Assembly: GCA_037974335.1 (NCBI GenBank)
Contig: CM075760.1
Coordinates: forward strand, 42,784,103-42,848,102
Direction: 5' to 3'
Source of the DNA: Prionace glauca
Lineage: Eukaryota; Chordata; Chondrichthyes; Carcharhiniformes; Carcharhinidae
DNA: 64,000 nucleotides
In this document: piece by piece, positions 1 through 11,180 of the stretch
Position numbering within the stretch: position 1 is the first letter of the stretch
How the letters are laid out: every line of letters starts with the position of its first letter
The notes under the pieces: model-generated
The model's database searches: none
What the model was told of the DNA's origin: nothing
Seen by the model: the letters and a program-made list of their open reading frames with translations, nothing else
Position numbers and translations under genes: made by a program

Positions 1-285
1 GGCTGGGGGCCAGAAAGCTGTGAATTACACATCTCTCACTTTGATGGAGCAAATCTGCAAATTCTGATCACATAAATATTGTTGAGAGCTTGGATTTCTC
101 ATATGACCTGTTTTACAGGATTACCTGGGACTGGACGGGCTTCCTAATAAGACCCGAAATGCACAGAAATGTGCCAGATATTGGCAATGTAATCTGCCTC
201 CCTTCCTGCACCCAATTATAAAAGGCCACACTGGATTGAACATTTCTCTGGACTGGTCATCTGATGGATTTTGATGTAACTTCAG
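1..285. other. No gene recognised
   Basis: I see no convincing exon, RNA gene or mobile element here. It is ordinary AT-moderate sequence that leads into a pyrimidine-rich tract. Confidence 0.5.
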
Positions 286-628
286 GATTATTCGTCCCCT
301 TTCCAAATCTCTTCCTCATTCTGTCTTTTTCTCCCAGCCTTTCTATTTCTCGTTTCCAGATTTCTTGTTCTGTTTGTCTCTCCTTCCTTTCCCTCTCCCT
401 GTCTCTGCATCTCCCTCGTTTCTTCCCTAATCTGACCGTTGCCATCCTCTTCCTCTCCTTTTGCCGTTTCTTCCCCAAACTCCAAATTTCTCTCCCATTC
501 AATCTCTTTCCATTCCTAACACTCATTTTAGCTTTCTCCCCTTATTTATCAATCTCTCTTCAAATATTTCTCCCCCACTCTCCCTATATTTATTCTGTAT
601 CTCTCCAACACCTCTCTTTCCTGCTGTT
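286..628. repeat. Polypyrimidine tract
   Basis: The plus strand is dominated by C and T in irregular CTCTCC/TTTCTC runs. It is open on both strands only because stop codons are rare in such sequence. The tract resumes at about 1856 after a LINE fragment, which suggests the LINE landed inside or beside it. I do not regard it as coding. Confidence 0.7.
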
Positions 629-629
629 T

Positions 630-1855
630 AACATAGAATCATAGAAATTAGCAGCAGGAGGTGACCATTTGGGCCTCCGATCCTGCTTTGTCATTTTATC
701 ACAATCATGGCTGATCGTCAAACTCAATAGCCTAATGCTACTTTCTCCCCATAACCTATGATCCCATTCACCCCGAATGCTGTATCTAGTCACCTTTTTA
801 ATACACTGCATATTTTGACATCAACTTCCTGCGGGTATGAATTTCATAACGTCACCATTCTTCAGATAAAGTAATGGCTCCTCATCTCTACCTTAAATGC
901 TCTACCCTGTATCCTCAGACTGTTATCCCTGGTTCTGGACAGTCCCACCATCGGGAACATCTGTTCTCGTCCTGTTAGAATTTTATGAGCCTGTATGAGA
1001 TACCCCCTCATTCATCTGAACTCCAGCGATAACAATCCTAATCTATCCAACTTCTCCTCATACATCAGTTCCGCCACCACTGGAATCAGCCTGGGGAGTC
1101 TGCACTCCCTCAAGAGCAAGGACATTCTTCCTCCGAGAAGAAGACAAAAACTGCACACAATACTCTAGGTTTGGCTTCACCAAGCTCCTATATAATTGTA
1201 AGACACATTCCTGCTCCTGTTCTCGGAACTTCTTGCCATGAAGGCCCACATACAATTTGCCTTCTGTGCTGTTTGCTACACCTCCATGCTTACGTTCAGC
1301 GACTGGTGCACATGGACACCCAGGATCCACTGAATACCCCTCTCTCCCAATTTACAGCCATTCAAGAAGTGATCTGCCTTCTTGTTTTTGCTTCCAAAGT
1401 GAATAACCTCACATTTATCCCAAGTACACTGCATCTGTCATTGATTTAAACACTCACCCAACCTATCCAGATCATGCTGATGGATCCCTGCATCCTCATC
1501 ACAGTTGTCTATCCCACCCAGGTTGATACTAATTGCAAATTTTGAGACGTTACATTTTGTTCACTCGTCAAATCATTAATAGATGTTGTAAATCTAGTGC
1601 CTCAGCATCGATCCCTGTAGTACAACTCTACTTACTCCTGTTAATTTGAAAAGGACCAATTAATTCCCACTGTTTGTTTCATCATTGCCAACTAGTTTTC
1701 AAACCATCTCAATTCACCTCTCCCCCGTCCCATCCCATATGCTTTAATCGTGTATAATAATTTCTTATATGGGATTTTGGCAAACGCTTTCTGAAAGTCC
1801 AAATATACCACTTTGACTGGCTCCCCCTTGTCAACTCCACTTACGATATTTTTAA
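630..1855 (-). mobile_element. Old CR1-clade LINE fragment (RT C-terminal part and 3' end)
   Basis: The minus strand contains a decayed stretch resembling the C-terminal part of CR1 reverse transcriptase ORF2: LQLYRSLVKPNLEYCVQF near 1110-1200, close to the LQLYRTLVRPHLEYCAQF of the better copy at 15.5 kb. The CR1-type end 'catagaatcatagaa' lies at about 632. It is heavily mutated with no long frame left, so it is an old insertion. The right edge is approximate. Confidence 0.7.
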
Positions 1856-2040
1856 ACATGTTTCTCCTCATCTCTCTCTATCTGTCTCCAGCATTTCTCT
1901 CTCACGCGCGTGCATGCTTACTCTCGATTCCAGTTTATCTCCCTCAGCATGTTTCCCTATCTCTCTGTCTCTCTCCATCCCAATCTCCACCCCCCCGAAA
2001 CTCTCTCTGTCTCTCCAGTTTTATTTATGTGACCTTTCAG
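1856..2040. repeat. Polypyrimidine tract, continued
   Basis: CT-rich low-complexity sequence of the same character as 286-628. It is separated from that tract only by the LINE fragment. Confidence 0.6.
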
Positions 2041-2144
2041 CACAGCAGAATGCCACGGGCGGCAAGTGACTATTTCCACACAAGGACAATGGAGAGACAT
2101 TTCATTCCTCCAGCCTCACGACTGCTGTAATCCGAATGTAGCTA

Positions 2145-2275
2145 CCTCTCCCCCGCCCCCCCTTTATCTTGAGGCTGTGTCCCCTAGTCCTATTGTCCTT
2201 TCTCCATCTCTATCCTATCCATCCCATTCATCATCTTATATGTCTCAATGAGAACTCCATGTGTCTTATCAGTTC
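2145..2275 (-). mobile_element. Short CR1 3'-region fragment
   Basis: The stretch reading 'ctttatcttgaggctgtg' and onward matches the same part of the CR1 fragments at 14.58 kb and 39.63 kb in this window. That part encodes the C-terminal ORF2 region on the minus strand. Only about 130 bases remain. Confidence 0.65.
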
Positions 2276-3095
2276 AGACACACATCCCCTCAGTGATGGA
2301 AATACATAAACAGCCATGTTGAAAGTTGGAACATACTGTGTCACTTCCTTTGGTACATTTTTTAAATAAGGCTTCTTGTGCTTATTAATGTATTGTTGCT
2401 AATGCTTTCCCCGAGACTGAGAACTAGAAATAACCTCAACCTGGAGACTCCAGGTAGTGTGTCTTTTCACACACCCTGACAGCAATGTGATTTGTATTAT
2501 TGGCAAAGGTCGTCAGAAATATTGCATTGCCCCTTTGAACACAGAGTGCATGAGAGACAGGGAAAGTTGCAGAGACATGGACGGCAGGAAGTACGTAGAA
2601 AGAGGGTCGAATTACAGCTGGTGGGCGGGTTGGTGCGGAGATAAGGACATCCACCATTACAGTTAAAGAGAGTTACAGTGGCAGAAGGAGAAAAAGGAAG
2701 GATATAGGTGAAACGGAGACAGGTGGAAGCCGAAGATCAAAACAGAGATTGTGATGGAGAAAGCGGATTTAAGAAAGAGAGACAAGATGTGAAGGTCTCC
2801 AGGGTATAGTCACTGGATGCAGCTGCAATCGTATCCTCTCAGATAGTCTGTGGAGAAAAATCTTGGGAGGGTGATTTTAAAAAGTGTGAGGAATGAATCT
2901 GAAAACCCATCCCAAACTGAAAGAGGGAGTTGAGTAGCTTCTGGATACTGAGAGCGGGGCAGGGGATGGGCAGAGTGGAGGAAGACTAACATTTTTATTC
3001 AGTTTTAGAAGATTGTTTGTAGATCTCTACTAATTCAAATTTCTGCCTGATTTGAAGAAATGGAGGAAAGTAAGCGAAAGTGAGGACACCAAAGA
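2276..3095. other. No gene recognised
   Basis: No exon, RNA or clear repeat was recognised. Around 2690-2790 the plus strand is purine-rich. Short open frames on both strands overlap one another and resemble nothing I know. Confidence 0.4.
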
Positions 3096-3099
3096 GGCA

Positions 3100-4265
3100 G
3101 AGGTATAGAATGATGGAATCATACAGCACAGGAGCCCTTTGACCAATTGTGTCTGCGACTGCATGTGTTAAACAGTTGAAATCACTTCCAACCCCATCTC
3201 CCAGCACCTGGCCCATAGCACTGAAGTGCCAAGGCTCATCCAAATGATTTTCGAAGTATATGAAGCAACTGGCTTCTGCCAGCCGCCCGTGCAGTCGATT
3301 CCAGGCCGTCACCACCTGCTAGGTTAAAAAAACGTTTTTTCTCGCAACTCCACGAAACATTCTTATCTTCACCTTGAAACCTTGTACCTGTGACTGACCA
3401 TTCAACTAAGGAGAACAACTGTTCCTTCTCTACTTTGTGCATCTCTCTCCTAATCTTGAACAATACGATCAGATTGCACCTCAGTTGTTCTGCTTCAAAG
3501 AAAACAAAACAAGCCTATCCAAACATTTTTCATAACAATGATGTCCCATAACAGGAAGCATCCTGGTGAATCTCCTCTGCATCCTTCCGAAAAAATAGCG
3601 ACCAGAATTCCACATGACTCCAGTTGTGGCCTCACTAATGTTCTATACAACTACAACACGACTCTCCCTCTTTTGCAACCTATGTCTCGAATGTAATCTA
3701 CTCACACGCCCTTCTGCTTTAAAGATCTGTGGGCAACCACGTCAAGATCCCTTTGTTCCACAGAGCTTTCTCGTGTCCTACCATACGTTGAGTACTTCCT
3801 TGTCAAATTACTCCTTCCTATCATCTCACACTTTTCAGGGTGAACGACCATCTACCATTTGTCTGCACATTTGAACATTCCATCTGTATCTTTTTTGCAG
3901 CCATTACGCGCTCATTATTACATTATGCACTCAGTAGGCACCCTTCCATTGCTGGTGTTATCAGCAAAATTACTTATCATAGCTCCGAACACTTATCAAT
4001 GTGTCATTTGCATTAATTATGATAATTGGGGCCCAACACAGAACCCTGTTGTACTCCACTGGCTTGCAGTTACTAAAGCACCTTTTTAACATCACAGTCT
4101 GCTTCGACAACTGAGCTAATTTTGAATCAATTTTATCAAATTATCCTGTACCCTATGTGAATTTGCCTTCCTTACAAGCCCCCCATGTGGAAACTTGCCA
4201 ACGCTTTTCTAAAATCTATATAAACCTGCTAGTTTCTTCTGGCATTTTGCTCAACATACATACTG
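3100..4265 (-). mobile_element. Old CR1-like LINE fragment
   Basis: The region holds, on the minus strand, the usual order of a CR1 3' half. A 3' end with 'catacagcacaggagccc' is near 3120. It is followed by decayed equivalents of the LPGLGG...RRF and VLRPHLEY region around 3560-3660, and further reverse-transcriptase relics to about 4265. It is much more diverged than the 15.5 kb and 54.7 kb copies and has no long frame. Boundaries are approximate. Confidence 0.6.
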
Positions 4266-4776
4266 GCCTCCAATGCAACACTGACCACACTTGAATAAAT
4301 AGTTAATTCATAAATTGTAAACACATGGACATATAATGTCAGAACTGGATGGATACTTAGGTCAGATAGTTCACTCCGTTGAAAGAGCCACAAAAAGTAA
4401 AATTCGAAACTGACAAATAGACCCTGTAATATTTATTCACTGGTGTCAGACATTCCACTCTGGTTAGTGATCTACATGCAAAGTTTGGATTTATACTTAC
4501 TCCTATAAAATTCAGAGAAATCACCTTCACTGAAATCCAAGCTCTCAATGTACAAAATAAAATTAAATACAATAATTTCATTGATCAGTGAGCTTGTGAT
4601 ATGTATCTGTTAGTGACAATAATTAAAATCATAGAGATAATACAAGACATTTTATTTAAATGAATTTCATCATTCACCTAGTGTATGTATTACAGTGAAC
4701 ATAAGATCAGGAAGTTGAAAATCAGAAATCTCTCCAAACTCAGTTTGAAACGATTTGACTGGTTGTAATCACTTAC
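4266..4776. other. Possible intron of an orphan GPR139-like gene; nothing else recognised
   Basis: This AT-rich stretch follows (on the minus strand) the donor site of the first exon at 4777-4843. It would be intron if that exon is still used. No matching second exon lies between here and the left window edge. Confidence 0.35.
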
Positions 4777-4843
4777 CAGGAATGCCAATAATGGCAATGA
4801 TTGGGTAGATTATTTTCGCAGCTTTCTCAACTGGATACAGCAT
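4777..4843 (-). CDS. GPR139-like receptor, first coding exon (partner exon not in window)
   Basis: On the minus strand an ATG opens 22 codons (MLYPVEKAAKIIYPIIAIIG, then IP) plus one base, followed directly by a good donor, G|GTAAGT. The pattern matches the first exons at 38.9 and 53.4 kb, which end AAIGVP at the same phase. The codons cover the extracellular N terminus and the start of TM1. The long second exon that would carry the rest of the seven-helix receptor is absent from 1-4776. It either lies left of the window or has been lost. A TATATAA-like stretch lies about 70 bases upstream of the ATG, near 4909. The similarity to the complete gene at 48-53 kb is direct; function as a peptide or amino-acid receptor is family knowledge and uncertain here. 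Confidence 0.6.
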
Positions 4844-5519
4844 TCTCAGTGCGAAGTGATGAGTCCCTTCGTACTGCTCGCAGTGTCTCTGTCTTAAACT
4901 GTGAGGTTATATATTCCCAAAGCCTTTAATTTATACACTGTAGAATCACCTGAGGGACATTGAGGGGGAACAATGGTTTGAAGTGTTTTTTTCAACACAT
5001 GAACAAATAGATTGCAACATTGAATTCAGTGATGGAAAATATATTTTTTAAATTGACTGACCTCTTTCAAAACACTGGATTCTGTTGATCACATTTATTG
5101 ACCAATAATACGAGGAAAGACACTATCCATTCAAAGGACATCAGTCACATCTCTAGATCTCAGTTTGTTACAGTGATATCTGGACTGTGACCATTCAATA
5201 AGTCCCAACAGTTACCGTCTCTCTCTCTCTCTCTCTCTGTGGTGGATATTCAGTTTTGTGACTTAAGTGAGCTATGGGTGACCATAAATTCCAAAATTCT
5301 GCTAATCAATAATCTGGAAATACTGGCGTGTAAAGATAATTATTTTACCCCTAAATCAAATGCAGCTGTTCAAACTGAGAAAACATTTAGAACAATGGAA
5401 TATCACAAAAAAGTAAAAAACAGATTTAACTGTGATATGTAATGCACTGGCTCCGGCTGGCATTTGCCCCACATCTGATTCACAACCTTACACTGGGAGG
5501 GAACCGGGTGAGGATTATG
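4844..5519. other. No gene recognised; contains a (CT)n run
   Basis: The upstream region of the orphan first exon. A perfect CT dinucleotide run of about 20 bases lies at 5218-5238. No other feature was recognised. Confidence 0.45.
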
Positions 5520-6230
5520 AATGGATAAGAGTGAGACAAGGACACTCTGAGAGATGAACGCGAAAAAGGAAGATAACGAGAAATATATAGGGAGAGGAAT
5601 TGTGGGAGAGTTTCTGGGGGGAGCAGATATTGTGAGAGGAATGGTGTTTATGTAAATAACTTAAACTTGAGAAAATTCAGCACCATCTTAAATGAATCGG
5701 TGCAGTGTTCACGTTAAATAACTGAGCTGCTGTGTCGTGTCCTGTTCTGGGATACACAAATTGACATGATATGAAGACGTTGGTGAGAGAAATGGAGGAG
5801 AGGATCCGACAGGAAATGCCGCCTAGGATGAGGGAGAGGGAAAGAGTGATGAGTGGAGAGGGAGTAAGATGTCGATGAATACAGATGAGGTGAGTAGGTG
5901 AGAGACACAATTTAAAGCAGAGGGGACTCTATAAGGGTTGAGAGAGTGTGTTGTGAGGGAATGTGTTGAAGGATAAGCTTTCTTGGGGCGAGAGAAAAGG
6001 AGAGATGAGGCAAGTGAGGCAGACACCAGATGATGGCGGGAGTGCAGCAGCGGGGGTGGGGGGGGGGGCGGTTGAGGAGAGAGACAGAGTGAGCGAGGAG
6101 AGCCGGGCCAATGGAGGGAGAACAATGAGAGTGAGGCGAGTCAAGGCCATGTAGGGAGAGATGCAGTAAGGGAGAAGGGACAGAGCAATGGAAATAGAGA
6201 TGGCATGAAAGAGGAGGCATAGGACGATGG
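5520..6230. repeat. Purine-rich (GA) low-complexity tract
   Basis: The plus strand is strongly purine-biased, with GAGA/GGAG runs and an 11-base G run near 6058-6068. Long frames on the minus strand are artefacts of this composition (proline, serine and leucine rich). A LINE fragment in the same strand sense follows immediately. Confidence 0.7.
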
Positions 6231-7530
6231 AGTGAGAGAGGAGGGATGGGAAAAGGACTTGGTGGATGATGGATATGAGAAAGGATGCGTAGATAGTTTG
6301 AGTCATGTTGAGATGAAAAACGAGGAGATATTGGCGTTTCTGACAAAAATTGAGATAGGCAAGTGCCGGGGACCTGATTGGATATCCCACAAAAAACTGA
6401 GAGAGGCAAGTGAAGGAATTACTGGGGCCTTGAGATATATCTTTGAATTCTCACTGGCAACAGAGGAGGTCCCAGGTGATTGGAGAACAGCCAACGTTGC
6501 TGCTTTGTTTAAGAAGGGTATCAAGAATAATCCAGGTAAGTACAGGCCGGTGAGCCTTACATCAGTGATAGGGAAATTATTGGAGAGGATTCTTCGTGAC
6601 AAGATTACTCCCACTTGGAAATAAGTGGACCTATTAGCGAGAGGCAACATGGATTTGTGAAGGAGAGGTCATGACACTAACTTGATCGAGTTTATCGAGG
6701 AAGTGGTGAAGATGATTGATAAGTGTAGGGCAGTGGCTGTTGTCTACTTTGACTTCAGTAAAGCCTTTGACTGAGTACCTCATGGCAGACTAGTGCAGAA
6801 GGTGACGTCACATGGGATCAGACGTGAGCTTGCAAGGTGGATACAGAACTGGCTCAATACTAGAAGATAGAGGGTAATAGTAGAAGGATGTGTTTCTGAA
6901 TGGAGGGCTATGACAAGTGGTATTCCTCAGGGATCAGTGCAGGGACCGTTGCTTTTCATAACACATATCAATGATTTGGAGAAAAACTGGTTTGTTCAGT
7001 AAGTTGCGGGTGACACAAGAGATTGGTGGCTTTGTGGATAGCCGTGAGGACCATCAGAGGATACAGAAGGCTATAGATCAATAGCTTGGGTGGAGAAATG
7101 GCAGATGGCGTTTAATCTGGACAAATGTGAGGTGATGCATTTTGCAAGGTCTAATAAAAATAGGAAATATGCAGTAAATGGCAGAATCCTTTACTATATT
7201 GAAAGGCAGAATGATCTCGGTGTACAGTAAACAGGTCACTGAAAGTGACAACGCAGGTGGAGAAGGTAGTCAAGAAGGCATACGACATGTTTGCCTTCAT
7301 TGGCCAGGGCACTGAGTTTAAAAATTTGCAAGTCATGTCGCGACTTTATAGAAACCTAGTTAGGCCGCTCTTGAAATATAATGTTCAATTCTGGTCACCA
7401 CACTAGCAGAAGGATGTGAAGGCTTCGGATTGGGTACAGAAATGATTTACCAGGATATTGCCTCGCATTTGCTATGAGGTAAGGTTGGAGAATCTTGATT
7501 TGTTCTCACTAGAGAATAATTCCAACCAGT
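6231..7530 (+). mobile_element. CR1-clade LINE fragment, reverse-transcriptase region, decayed
   Basis: Codons near 6330-6620 read as a CR1 reverse transcriptase start: GKCRGPDWIS, then VPGDWRTANVAALFKKG, then [22 protein letters not shown]. Recognisable but interrupted continuations follow: the FDFSKAFD block near 6750, the GIPQGSVQGPLLF block near 6920, and the late DLGV and C-terminal blocks to about 7500. Several stops and frameshifts interrupt the frame, so it is inactive. The endonuclease part is missing on the 5' side. Confidence 0.85.
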
Positions 7531-7800
7531 TATATCAAATATTTGCTGTTATTCAACATTTAAATTCAATACGTTTATTTAATACAGATATCCTGTGCTG
7601 TAATTTTCTTTTTTTTTGTTGGGGCGATGGATGAATTTTTGGGGCGACTGAGTTAGAAAAGTTGTGCAGAATGGAGAAACCCACCGAGGGAGGGAGAGGT
7701 GGTAGGTAGCAAGGAGAAATCGAGTCAGGAGGGGGAGGTAGGGTGGATCAGTGAGAAACGGAGCAAATTGCAGAGAGACAGGGCAAGGGTGGCAGAGGCA
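7531..7800. repeat. Purine-rich tract
   Basis: GA-rich plus strand (7670-7800) in the same strand sense as the preceding LINE, resembling 5520-6230. No gene is seen. Confidence 0.5.
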
Positions 7801-7890
7801 TGGTGGCACTGTGGTTACTACTGCTGTTTCACAGCGCCAAGGTCCCAGGTTCAATTCCAGCATCGTGTCGCTGTCTGTGTGAAACCATAT
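7796..7890 (+). mobile_element. tRNA-headed SINE fragment
   Basis: The sequence 'gtggcactgtggttacta' followed by 'ggtcccaggttcaattcc' is the A-box/B-box head of the SINE seen in fuller form at 14.9-15.2 kb. Only the head and a little of the body survive. Confidence 0.6.
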
Positions 7891-7899
7891 AAACCTCCC

Positions 7900-9130
7900 T
7901 TACCCTACACCCAATATCTTAATGACTTAGATGTTATACCCCAGGTAGCAATCTGCTCAATCCTTTCTGCACTTCCTTCCAGAGCAATCACATCCTTTCT
8001 AATATGTGGCGTTCAGAACTGCACACACTGCCTCACGAAAGTTAACTACTGCCCCAACATGGTCTCTCTGCTTTTGTAACTTGTGTCTCGATTGATAAAG
8101 GCAAGTGCTCCAAATGCCTTTTTTTCGACTATTATATCTTTTCATCAGCAGAGACCTATAGACCAACGCGCCAAGGTCCATTTGTTCCAAAGAACTTCCA
8201 CATGTCATGCCATTCATTGAAAGCTTATTTGTCAACTTACTCCTGGTAAAGAGCATTACCTCAATTTTCATATTTAATTTCCATCTGCCACTTAACTGCC
8301 CATTCGACCTCCCATCCATGTCGTTTTGTAAACTAATATATTTTACCTGACGGAAGCCAAACTGTGAACATATTCTCACTCATCCATGACATGTTCCACG
8401 TGGATTAATGACTCTGAAATTGTTTCGCAAACCTACAATTGCACCTTTGTTTGCTTCACGACTTCTAGCAACTTGCTGTTTGAAAAGTGAAAGCCTTAAT
8501 ACAAAACCCTCTTGTACAGTGCAGTGAGACCATGCATTAATTATACTGTGACGAAGCGTGTACATTTTCTGCCTTACACAATTTTCTCAGTCAATCCAGT
8601 GGTTACACCAGCAGACAAGTTATTTCATAAACAACACTTCATAAGCACCTTTTGCTATTGTTTGTCAGCATCAGGTACACCAGGAGTTAGGGAGAAAAAC
8701 AGGCATCTAACATTTCAGCCGTTTCATTCTGACTGAAAACATGAAATTCATCTCGGATTTAAAGCATGGAGCTGACCATTTTGTGCTGACTGCCTGTTTG
8801 AAGTCACGACTGTGCGCGCATAGATATGTTTTGGTTGTTTCTGCCCCATGATATGACATTCCTGAAACGGGCAAAAATAATTACAGGTATCGCAAGTAGA
8901 AAACAAAAGTTCAATTTTAATCATCTAATCTCAAGATACCAATCCTACCCCACATAATCATCCATGTAATTTATATAAATGATGAAGAATGGGGGAGCCG
9001 GCATAGGTTCTTGTGAAACGCCATTGGACGCTGGCTTCCAGCCACAAAGGCAGCATTCTGTCATCACCTCCTTTCTCCTATCACCCATGTGAGTTTCCCG
9101 GGCCCCATGAGCGTGTCTTGTTTATACCAT
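7900..9130 (-). mobile_element. Old LINE fragment(s), CR1-like
   Basis: Minus-strand relics of a CR1-like reverse transcriptase can be followed from about 7940 (equivalents of the QFW.PHY and DLGV blocks) to about 8370. A second piece is near 8930-9130. Divergence is high and the middle (8560-8930) is not clearly LINE. Boundaries are uncertain. Confidence 0.45.
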
Positions 9131-9655
9131 ATATTCTTTGGGGTGTGTTTTTGGTAAGAATCAGTTCAGATACAGGGAGCATATTTCGCAGGGCAGTGAC
9201 TATGATGAATAAACAGATCTCAAGAATAGGCCCTTCAATGTGTATTTTGGTTCAAAATGTTTCCTTAAATATTCGTTCTCAATTAGTTCTTGATTTAATG
9301 GTGATCACAAACATAACTGGCGTTCAGTCCTCAATCTTAAATATCTTAATGAATTTTCCCTATTGGAACATGAGCCGCTGCAGTCTGGGAGTTTCCATTC
9401 ACTGACATAAAATTTACACACAGATGACTAGCATCACAGTAGTTCTGAGGCCCAGGATTAGATAGGCTGCCTTCAGATATGAGTCTGCTCTCTGTCCCAC
9501 TGTCCAATTCGATTCTGCAGTTTGATCCATTTTCTCTGAGGTTAATGTGGTTTCTTCTCAGTGTGTGTTGGAGCGGCTGACAGCTGTACTGCTCATTGTG
9601 GCTGCTTCTGTCCCAGATTCTACACAAACCCCAACAGACAGGAGCTCCCACACAC
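9131..9655. other. 3' flank of V segment; no gene recognised
   Basis: The part at 9538-9655 lies just beyond the recombination signal of the V segment at 9.7 kb. It resembles 60430-60563, which flanks the V segment at 60.7 kb in the same way. The two V units therefore share ancestry beyond the exon. Confidence 0.5.
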
Positions 9656-9694
9656 AGTTTTTGTACAGGGGCGAGACTGTTTTGCAGCACTGTG
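9656..9694 (-). promoter_or_regulatory. V recombination signal, 23-base spacer
   Basis: Read on the minus strand, heptamer CACAGTG (9688-9694) is followed by exactly 23 bases and nonamer ACAAAAACT (9656-9664). Both elements are near consensus, so the signal itself looks competent even though the V exon is broken. Confidence 0.9.
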
Positions 9695-10142
9695 AGGCTG
9701 AGAGCGCAGTAATACACGGCAGCTGCAAACTCGAGATAGTCAAACTGGTGAGTTTAGTCGCGATCTGGAGTTCCACTGAAAAACGCGTTTTAGCAAAATC
9801 TGCTTTCTTTTCGTAATTATTGGTTTCCTTCAGCAGTACAAACTCGGGCTGTGTGCTTGGATACTGTCGGTACCAATATAACGTATAGCCCCTCATTGCA
9901 GTCTCATTGCTACAGTTTAAGGATACCACTTCTCCTTCTGTCTTTGAATCTGATGAGCGAGACTGAGTGACAGTGTCTGCATGAGCCCCATCTGAAAGAA
10001 GAACAGAAAAGTTACCATCGGCAGCTGATCAAATGCTGCTTTATCCCATGCCTGGGAAAAGAAAGAAAAGATCAAATGTATTTCCTCCACAGTTACCTGT
10101 CAGCAATGTTCCCCACACAATCCAGATGCTGAGTAGTCGCAT
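9695..10142 (-). pseudogene. T-cell-receptor V segment (alpha/delta-like), frameshifted
   Basis: Two-exon V segment. The leader exon at 10097-10142 encodes MRLLSIWIVWGTLLT and ends at G|GTAAC. The intron is 105 bases. The V exon runs from 9991 (acceptor TTTCAG) to 9695. Readable framework: VVSLNCSN (first cysteine), LYWYRQYP, FVLLKE, FAKTRFSVELQ, LTISSLQL. Compared with sister segments (LQLTDAAVYYC), about 10 bases are missing between LQL and AVYYC. The conserved YYCAL end is therefore out of frame with the rest. A good 23-base signal follows. The break makes it a pseudogene unless junctional trimming restores frame, which is unlikely because the lesion lies inside framework 3. Confidence 0.85.
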
Positions 10143-10639
10143 TCTGTCTGCCCGCTCTGTAAAAGGGCTGCTCGATATTTGAAGACACTCTTTGTAATCC
10201 TCGCCTTCTACAATCTGCTGTCATGTTTCAGTGTGTTCTCAGCTCACTTCCTGTCTTCCCAGATCGACATATCGTGAGGTCACAGGCAGTTACTAAAATC
10301 ACCTTGACACCGAATGCCATCACTGTCCTTATAACAGGGAATGAATCCGGATTTATAGTCCCGGGTTGGGAAAGAAACCGTTCCTGAAACGCTGTGATCC
10401 AATAGGATGCTATTAATAAAGAGAAGGAATCCATTTAACTTTACCATTTTTTCTGATAATGCATATTTAGCATTATCATTAACAAAGCAAGACGAGACGC
10501 ATAGGGGCAGTAAAAGGAATAGGGTAACATGAGCGTGTTTGTAAGAAAGTGATCGACAGGAACATATTGAGAAAAATTAAGAGGTTATTTACTTTGGCAA
10601 GAAAAATAGAGAACAATAAAATCATACACTTACATGGTG
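10143..10639. other. Upstream region of the 9.7 kb V segment
   Basis: It should hold the V promoter, read on the minus strand. I could not point to a specific octamer or TATA box. No other gene was recognised. Confidence 0.35.
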
Positions 10640-10860
10640 AGAATCAATTATATTCTGCTGTGCAGCCAAATCTCACTGTCCTTCTACACACACGTAACCT
10701 ACAGGTGGAGATAACAATCCAGAAGGCAAATACAATTTTGACCTTCATTTCAAAGCAACTGAGCTACACCAGAATGGTCACATCGCTGCAATGGAAGAGG
10801 ACTTTGGTTTGGCCACTTTTGGAGCGCACTTCCCGTCAGTAATCTTAAGGAAAGGTGTAT
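10640..10860 (+). mobile_element. Small CR1 reverse-transcriptase fragment
   Basis: Plus-strand relic of the CR1 block that reads roughly 'K..T.QVE...KA...F.....F...LY', recognisable by order and spacing against the 7.2 kb and 54.1 kb fragments. It is followed by purine-rich sequence. Confidence 0.5.
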
Positions 10861-10974
10861 TTGTTCAAGGTTTGTAGGCGAAATGTTCAAGAGATAATGG
10901 CAGAGGCTCCTTAACCCTTACCTGCCCCTATTCATTAGACCCCGTGGCAGCACTTGAGGAAAGCAGAAAGGGAT

Positions 10975-11180
10975 CTTGAAAGAGGAAGAAATAATGAAGG
11001 ATTGTTTGAGGAAGGGAGAGAGTGAGTCGGAGAGGCAGACGGAATAATGGTGAGAGGGGGAATGCGAAAGTCAGAGATGGAATGGGAGATGCAGTGAGAG
11101 AGAGGGCAATGAATGATTACGAAAATAATTGGTGGTTGCGAGAGATAGAGTATGATCTGGAGACACAGAGAGAGGTAAGG
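10975..11180. repeat. Purine-rich tract
   Basis: GAGAGA/GGAG-rich plus strand directly after a plus-strand LINE fragment, the same arrangement as at 5.5-7.8 kb. Confidence 0.55.

Noticed and set aside
264-644. Open frame of about 126 codons in the pyrimidine-rich tract
   Set aside because: Composition artefact: serine, leucine and phenylalanine from CT-rich DNA, and the other strand is open too.
5912-6409. Overlapping minus-strand frames of 100-165 codons
   Set aside because: They lie opposite a GA-rich tract and a plus-strand LINE; proline/serine/leucine-rich, with no domain.
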